Shown here one piece after another: positions 58,201 to 64,000 of a stretch of 64,000 nt of DNA. The notes under the pieces were generated by a model. It saw only the letters and a list, made by a program, of their open reading frames with translations. It was not told where the DNA came from and searched no databases. Origin of the DNA: Patiria pectinifera (taxonomy: Eukaryota; Echinodermata; Asteroidea; Valvatida; Asterinidae). The position numbers were made by a program, and so were the translations under genes. How positions within the stretch are numbered: the stretch's first letter is position 1; every line of letters starts with the position of its first letter. The DNA lies in contig CM057146.1 of NCBI GenBank assembly GCA_029964075.1, forward strand, positions 7,769,501-7,833,500, read 5' to 3'.

Positions 58201-58499
58201 CACTATATCGGCTCTGTTATATGCAACAAAAGGCAGATATCTAATGCCCAATGTACCTCTTAGTTCAAGGTATTTGAACCCCAGTTTTCAATTACATTTG
58301 TACATTTAGATTGAATGGGACAGCACCATCATTTTCCTAAACTAAAGCAGCTAAACCTATCATCTCGCTCAGCGGCAACCCCTGCAGCCGTATCAAACCG
58401 GCCCGAACAAAAAAAACCTCATGTATCATAACAAATGGCAATCAGCCTCTGTCAAAATCCCTGGTACTATCCCAAAAACTAGGCCCAAAAACATGCAGG

Positions 58500-58698
58500 T
58501 CAACTTGTCTCAACGGTCGACTTGTCTGCAACGGTCGACTTGTCTTTCCTTTTATCGCACATACGGTCGAGTTGTCTCAACGGTCGAGTTGTCTCAACGT
58601 TGGAGTTGTCTCAACGGTCGAGTTGTCTCAACGGTCGAGTTGTCTCAACGGTCGACTTGTCCCGAGTCGAGTTGTCTCAACGGTCGACTTGTCTGACC
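58500..58698. repeat. 17-bp minisatellite, GGTCGAGTTGTCTCAAC unit
   Basis: About ten units, alternating GGTCGACTTGTC and GGTCGAGTTGTC. The phrase GGTCGACTTGTC also occurs at the outer edge of the foldback at 63754-63765. Confidence 0.85.
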
Positions 58699-59319
58699 CC
58701 CTGTTCAACGCTCCACTCTGCTCAGTAGCTAGGCCTAGGCCCAAGTGGATTCGAAGACGAACTCGGTCTCGGGCATCTACATCTAGGGCCTACATCCACG
58801 CAGCTACTCAGCAAAGTCTAGCCTAGTAACTCCAGCTGGCATGTTACATGTGATTGTGAATGAATATGGAGCATGTCAGCTGGAGTGGAGTTACTCTAGC
58901 CCGACTGCGTCTGGCCGTACAGTACTATCGCAAGCTCTGTAGTACGGCCAGACGCCCAATGCTTCCAAAAAGACTGAATTTTTTTGGCTGCTGATGTAGC
59001 GATTTTGCTACAGATTTCGATCGAGATTATCTTTTCATCCAGGACAAAAATTTCCAATATGCATTATTTAGATCATGACCTCGTGTTTGTATGGCCAGCC
59101 GCGCCGAGTGTCCGACAAACGTCATAAACTATGATGCATATTCATTATCTTGCCCTAGCTCTACTGAGTGGAGCGCTGAATTACGGGTACCCCTCCATAT
59201 TACTATACCTCACACATATTCATGATCGAGAGCCGAACGTTCACTGGTCAATTCACCATCACGTGCCAGATGTTATTCTTGCTGTTTACCAAATGCGCGC
59301 GCGAGGATTCATGCACATT

Positions 59320-59385
59320 GTAAATACGCATGCGTAGTAGACTGTCGCATGGGTTACCCGTGCGACAGTCTACTACGCGTGCGCT
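59320..59385. repeat. Short hairpin GTAGACTGTCGCA
   Basis: GTAGTAGACTGTCGCATGGG is followed at once by CCCGTGCGACAGTCTACTAC. A further TGTCGCACGG lies near 59405. Confidence 0.75.
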
Positions 59386-59737
59386 TTACAGAGCAATCGA
59401 GGAACTGTCGCACGGTTGCAGTACGCACGCGCGAACATCGCCCAGGAGAGATGCATGGTTGCATGGTTCGCGTAAATGTTAATTTCCAGAGCTCAATGAT
59501 GCCGTACTGGAGAAAATTTATAGACCGTGTAAAGATGTCTCCTGTACAAAAGAAAGTTGTACACATTGCAAACAACTGTATTTACAACTGTAGTAAATGT
59601 ATTATATTGCAAACGAACCGAACCAGTAATTAAAGTTGAATTTTTTGGTGAGCTGTACAAGTTTCCCCGAATTTTGTTTTAGGTGCATAATAATAAAACA
59701 AAATTCGGCAACTGAATATGTATGAGGTATAGTAAAA

Positions 59738-59903
59738 CAAATATAACATGGTTTATTTCGGGTGGACAGTCGATATTAGCTCCCCTCGGTATTGGAAGTT
59801 GACAAACTAGTTCCCTCGGCTTCGCCTCGGGAACTAGTTTGTCAACTTCCAATACCTCGGGGAGCGAATATCGACTGTCCACCCTCTAACCATGTTATAT
59901 TTG
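59738..59903. mobile_element. 166-bp palindromic MITE
   Basis: CAAATATAACATGG at the left and CCATGTTATATTTG at the right. Inner arms GGTGGACAGTCGATATTAGC and ACTAGTTCCCTCGG surround the centre CTTCGCCTCGG. Confidence 0.85.
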
Positions 59904-59904
59904 T

Positions 59905-60686
59905 ATACTAGCGCTCCACCGATTCACCATACTTTGGTAGCACCATCACAGTAGCATAGTCAAAAACCCACGCGAGGACAAAAAGACCCCAAAAAACCGG
60001 TAAAGAGATTACAAATGAGAGAGACAGTTATCCTGGATTGATCTATACATTCTTGACATCCCATGAGACCCCTTATATTGTTCCCAAACATTTTGAAAAA
60101 AAACAGGAAAATAGTCTGAAAACTTACGGTTCAATGTGTTTGCATGGAGGTTCAGTTCTTGAATTAGCTTGTCGCTGAGGGCGTCTGACGTGACGTCACC
60201 GTCGTTGCTCGATCGCGAAGAAAAACAAGTCGCGCTTTATCAGCGACTGTTTTGTGTAATAATACGTGCTCCTTGGGTGTGTTCAAAGCCCATACTGTCG
60301 TACGGCGCGGCGCGGATCGGAGCACGTATTATTACAGTCGCTGATAAAGCGCGACTTGTTTTTCTTCGCGATCGAGCAACGACGGTGACGTCACGTCAGA
60401 CGCCCTCAGCGACAAGCTAATTCAAGAACTGAACCTCCATGCAAACACATTGAACCGTAAGTTTTCAGACTATTTTCCTGTTTTTTTTCAAAATGTTTGC
60501 TGTTTGGGAACAATATAAGGGGTCTCATGGGATGTCAAGAATGTATAGATCAATCCAGGATAACTGTCTCTCTCATTTGTAATCTCTTTACCGGTTTTTT
60601 GGGGTCTTTTTGTCCTCGCGTGGGTTTTTGACTATGCTACTGTGATGGTGCTACCAAAGTATGGTGAATCGGTGGAGCGCTAGTAT
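59905..60686. repeat. 782-bp near-perfect palindrome, 368-bp arms, 46-bp loop
   Basis: Arms 59905-60272 and 60319-60686, equal in length, starting ATACTAGCGCTCCACCGATT. They include CGTCTGACGTGACGTCACC and TAATAATACGTGCTCC beside the loop. No frame with features. Confidence 0.9.
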
Positions 60687-61150
60687 GGAGGGGTACCCGT
60701 AATTCAGCGCTCCACTCAGTAGAGCTAATCTTGCCCAAGCGCGCTCGCATAATGCATACATTACAGCGCGGCCGCCATTTTGAAATCGCATGGGGGAGCA
60801 TTTTCGGGACGATATTTGTGGAAGATGATGACTGAAAGTCGTCTTTTGGCCAGGTGGATGAAAATATTGAGACCAAACCCCCAAAGAACGTTTTTTCGAA
60901 AAGGTATGAGTTGTTCTACGACTAAGAACCTTAACTTTGGAAATTTTTGTCCTGGATGAAAAGATAATCTCGATCGAAATCTGTAGCAAAATCGCTACAT
61001 CAGCGGCCAAAAAAATTCAGTCTTTTTGGAAGCATTGGGCGTCTGGCCGTACTACAGAGCTTGCGATAGTACTGTACGGCCAGACGCAGTCGGGCTAGAG
61101 TTACTCAACATGCTCAAGCATGTCAAGCTAAGCAAAGTTCACTTCTGGTA

Positions 61151-61890
61151 CTCCTAGAACTATGAGGCTCCGCGTGAGCGGAGCCTCATAGAGTCAGAAG
61201 CCCGCAAAATTGCTGTCAACACAAAACACTAATAAAGTACAAAAACGTCCATTCCAAATAAGCCACATCCCACAGAACCGCTGCACAGTTTGCCCCTAAA
61301 CTCCGTACAATACCTCATGACATACTCACGTTATGTGCACCAAACAAACATCGGTGGATTCTGTCTGTTTTTAGGCCAAAATGATGAAAAATATGCCCTT
61401 TCTGCACTGAGCAAACCTAACCTTTGAAACGAGCACGCGCGCTGATATCGCAGTCATTTTCGGGTTCGATCGCTCGGAGCGCGCCGCGGGGGGTATGGTG
61501 TAGGAGCGGATTGATAGTATGCGCATGCGTACAAGTGCAAGTACGTACCCCCCGCGGCGCGCTCCGAGCGATCGAACCCGAAAATGACTGCGATATCAGC
61601 GCGCGTGCTCGTTTCAAGTGTTAGGTTGGCTCAGTGCGGAAAGGGCATATTTTTCATCATTTTGGCCTAAAAACAGACAGAATCCACCGATGTTTGTTTG
61701 GTGCACATAACGTGAGTATGTCATGAGGTATTTTACGGAGTTTAGGGGCAAACTGTGCAGCGGTTCTGTGGGAAATGGCTTATTTGGAATGGACGTTTTT
61801 GTACTTAATTAGTGTTTTGTGTTGACAGCAATTTTGCGGGCTTCTGACTCTATGAGGCTCCGCTCACGCGGAGCCTCATAGTTCTAGGAG
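61151..61890. repeat. 740-bp near-perfect palindrome, 345-bp arms, 50-bp loop
   Basis: Arms 61151-61495 and 61546-61890. Each end carries its own hairpin, CTATGAGGCTCCGCGTGAGC with its complement. The mirrored 66-codon frames on both strands are products of the palindrome, not genes. Confidence 0.92.
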
Positions 61891-61897
61891 GGTATCA

Positions 61898-63765
61898 GGT
61901 CAACTCGGACCCAAACCAAGTCGGACCCATGCCAAGTCGGACCCATGCCAACTCGGACCCACGCCAACTCGGACCCACTACCAACTCGGACCCACTACCA
62001 ACTCGGACCCACTACCAACTCGGACCCACTACCAACTCGGACCCACGACCAACTCGGCCCCACTACCAACTCGGACCCAAGCACGACCAACTCGGACTCA
62101 ACAATGACTCAATCATTAGTTTCAGAGATTATATTTATAGGTGATCTTAATGTTAGTGCTTATATAGTGAAGATATTCTGTATTATATATTGGGCAGAAT
62201 GGGGCTTTTAAGTTTTAGTTTTGTTGTTTTCTTGTATTGCCCCTGTGTGGAGTGCTATTTTATGATGCGTACAGTAAATACTGTTGCTAAACGCTTATCG
62301 TTTTGAAACGTTATAAAACTAAACGTGCTTAGCTTTTTGAAACCATGACCTGTGAAGCTAAACCAAGAGATATTAATAGCGTATAGTATAGGTTAGGCAT
62401 ATCGTATGTCATTTGTACAACTTGATATATACGTGCTTTTCAAAATTTCGATTTTCTTTTCCAAACGAAATTCAAAGGATTATAATTTTCAGTAAAAAAT
62501 AAATTACTTGTTTGTTTTTGCAGGCCTTTGTGTCGTCTAACAAGTGGTTTTAAGCGGCATTTTGTTTCAGTGAGGAAGTTATTAATTTGAAATAACTACT
62601 TAGGCCTTTCATTTCATGTAATTGTTTGGGTTTTTTTAATTCACATGCTGCTTTGAATTTTGTGGGATTTTTTTTTATAAATCTGTTTAACTTTTAATAA
62701 TGTTTTGATTAAACTTTTTTTCCCCCGTGGCAATCATAGTGGAACATACAGGCAGCTACCTGTAAGGCCTTGAAGGATTATCTTCCCAGAGCTCCAACAC
62801 TCCTTTTTGATGATTGACATTGCATCTATTTGTAGGGGATTAAACTTAATCATTTTTTTATTCACATGCTGGCTTTGAATTTTGTGTGTTTTTTTTACGA
62901 ATTCGATTAACTTTTTATACTTTTTTTGATTTAACTCTTTGTTTAATATGGAACCTTCGTTTTTCTTGCAGTGTATGCAATGGTGTTTATGTGGTTTTTT
63001 TTTTTAAATAGAAATTAGAATAGACTTCGTTTTTATATCTTATTTATTTTATTTATTGACTTATAATGTTAACTTATATTTATTGAGTTGATAATGTTAT
63101 GTTTGAAAGTGTTTATGTTTTAATGCCATACTTTCCAATTTTATTTTTCTATGAAGATCTGTTCTTAATTTGTATACTCGTTACGTTGAAGTTTGGATTA
63201 AAAACGAAATAAATTGCTGTTAAATTGAGCAAGATGGTGTGAGCGATGTCAACTAATATTTTTTAATGAAAATAAATAATTGGTTAAACTTTTAAAGCGC
63301 AATATGTTTTAATGGAAACAAATAAAAATAATAAATAATTGGTTAAACTTTTAAAGCGCATTTCAAAATAGCATTTCAATGCGCTTTACAACGACAAAAA
63401 TGTTATACTGCTGCAATACAGATATGAGATAATTTACCTTACAATTACAATGAAAAAAATTATACTAAACAGCATCACTGTAATAACAGATGAGGAGTGG
63501 ACAAACTTTATGAAATGAATGATTGAAAACGATGTCGAATGATTGAAAACGATGGGTCCGAGTTGGTCATGCATGGGTCCGAGTTGGTAGTGGGTCCGAG
63601 TTGGTTGTGGGTCCGAGTTGGTAGTGGGTCCGAGTTGGTCGTGGGTCCGAGTTGGTAGTGGGTCCGAGCTGGCATGGGTCCGAGTTGGTAGTGGGTCCGA
63701 GTTGGCGTGGGTCCGAGTTGGCTTGGGTCCGAGTTGGTTTGGGTCCGAGTTGGAGGGTCGACTTG
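61898..63765. mobile_element. TU-like foldback: inverted 17-bp arrays around a 1.45-kb core
   Basis: The left array 61898-62100 has about 12 units CCAACTCGGACCCACTA. The right array 63553-63765 has about 12 units of the complement GGGTCCGAGTTGGTAGT. Sea-urchin TU elements have inverted arms with an outer domain of short tandem repeats (established), which this resembles. The core 62101-63552 is AT-rich without a clear frame. Confidence 0.8.
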
Positions 63766-63870
63766 TCGGGGCAGTGATTGTAATACCGGAGATTCATAAA
63801 ATGTGTTTTTCTCTTGTAAATCTGTTCCTTTTATATGCATGTAAGAATTTATAAATGTATTAAAACTTAC

Positions 63871-64000
63871 GCCAAAATTATCTCTCCAATTTTAGGGTGG
63901 GTCTCAGCTCCGTCGACGTTGCTGCACGGATCTCTGGTGTGTACGGAATAACCTGCAGTGTTATACAGGGTGACCGTAACGTCAGAGCCAAATTCTGCTA
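63871..64000 (-). CDS. Possible internal exon, gene continues beyond the window
   Basis: Minus strand: an open frame from the window edge to a strong GTAAGT donor at 63870-63865, reading EFGSDVTVTLYNTAGYSVH then RDPCSNVDGAETHPKIGEI. It looks like extracellular beta-rich protein, but I do not recognise the family. The plus strand is also open after an acceptor-like TCCAATTTTAG, so strand is uncertain. Confidence 0.4.

Larger units (their letters stand above)
58888..61106. mobile_element. Outer inverted repeat (169-bp arms) enclosing nested palindromes
   Basis: Arms 58888-59056 and 60938-61106 are near-perfect complements (CTAGCCCGACTGCGTCTGGC ... GGACAAAAATTTCCA). A second inverted pair, 59149-59200 / 60682-60733 (GCGCTGAATTACGGGTACCC), and two palindromes lie inside. 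Confidence 0.85.

Noticed and set aside
57877-58728. Overlapping frames of 68-124 codons on both strands
   Set aside because: They translate minisatellite units in all frames.
61417-61624. Identical 66-codon frames on both strands
   Set aside because: They are the two arms of one palindrome and have no protein features.
61898-62100. Regular repeats that could be taken for a CRISPR array
   Set aside because: Units are 17 bp with almost no spacer, in a eukaryotic intron-rich region; it is a foldback arm.
63897-64000. Plus-strand exon after TCCAATTTTAG
   Set aside because: Open but less protein-like than the minus frame, which also has a better splice site; kept only as an alternative.

Overview
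This is eukaryotic, intron-rich and very repeat-rich DNA, most likely from a marine invertebrate deuterostome, with an echinoderm as my best guess. The reasons are vertebrate-like coding exons with GT-AG introns, the frequent words TAGGCCTA and ACATGTAC, and foldback elements whose arms are built from short tandem units, as in the TU elements described from sea urchins. There is no bacterial or viral gene organisation. The species is an inference; I could not search a database.

Three minus-strand protein genes can be assembled exon by exon with consistent splice phases. (1) A complete 4-exon monocarboxylate-transporter-like gene (SLC16/MCT family, 422 aa) at 405-5128. (2) A complete paralogue of it (421 aa) at 12424-32703 with the same four exons and phases; its second intron has grown from about 1.1 kb to about 17.6 kb by transposon insertion. 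(3) A complete LITAF-domain gene (180 aa, 3 coding exons) at 44907-56532, with a proline-rich N-terminus made of 24-bp tandem repeats and a split zinc-binding/membrane-embedded LITAF domain. A possible partial exon of a fourth gene lies at 63871-64000. Behind each MCT gene lie two copies of a block carrying a splice-donor-like site, possibly non-coding first exons.

The rest is mobile and repetitive DNA. There are four hAT-type MITEs with clear 8-bp target duplications and two piggyBac-type MITEs ending in TTAA. Other MITEs include a pogo-type MITE, several further TIR families and a dimeric TTTAAA-ended MITE. A putative Helitron family (3' hairpin plus CTAG|T) fills much of the large intron and carries many CRE (TGACGTCA) and ETS (CCGGAAGT) motifs. 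Degenerate retroelements are present: BEL/Pao pol, a gag with a zinc knuckle, a LINE 3' end and a tRNA-type SINE. Minisatellites are also present.

The most striking region is 57.9-63.8 kb. It is a run of minisatellites, nested near-perfect palindromes (arms of 169, 368 and 345 bp) and a TU-like foldback whose two arms are arrays of about twelve 17-bp units each. These features are described by position. Many intronic and intergenic stretches hold nothing else I can support.
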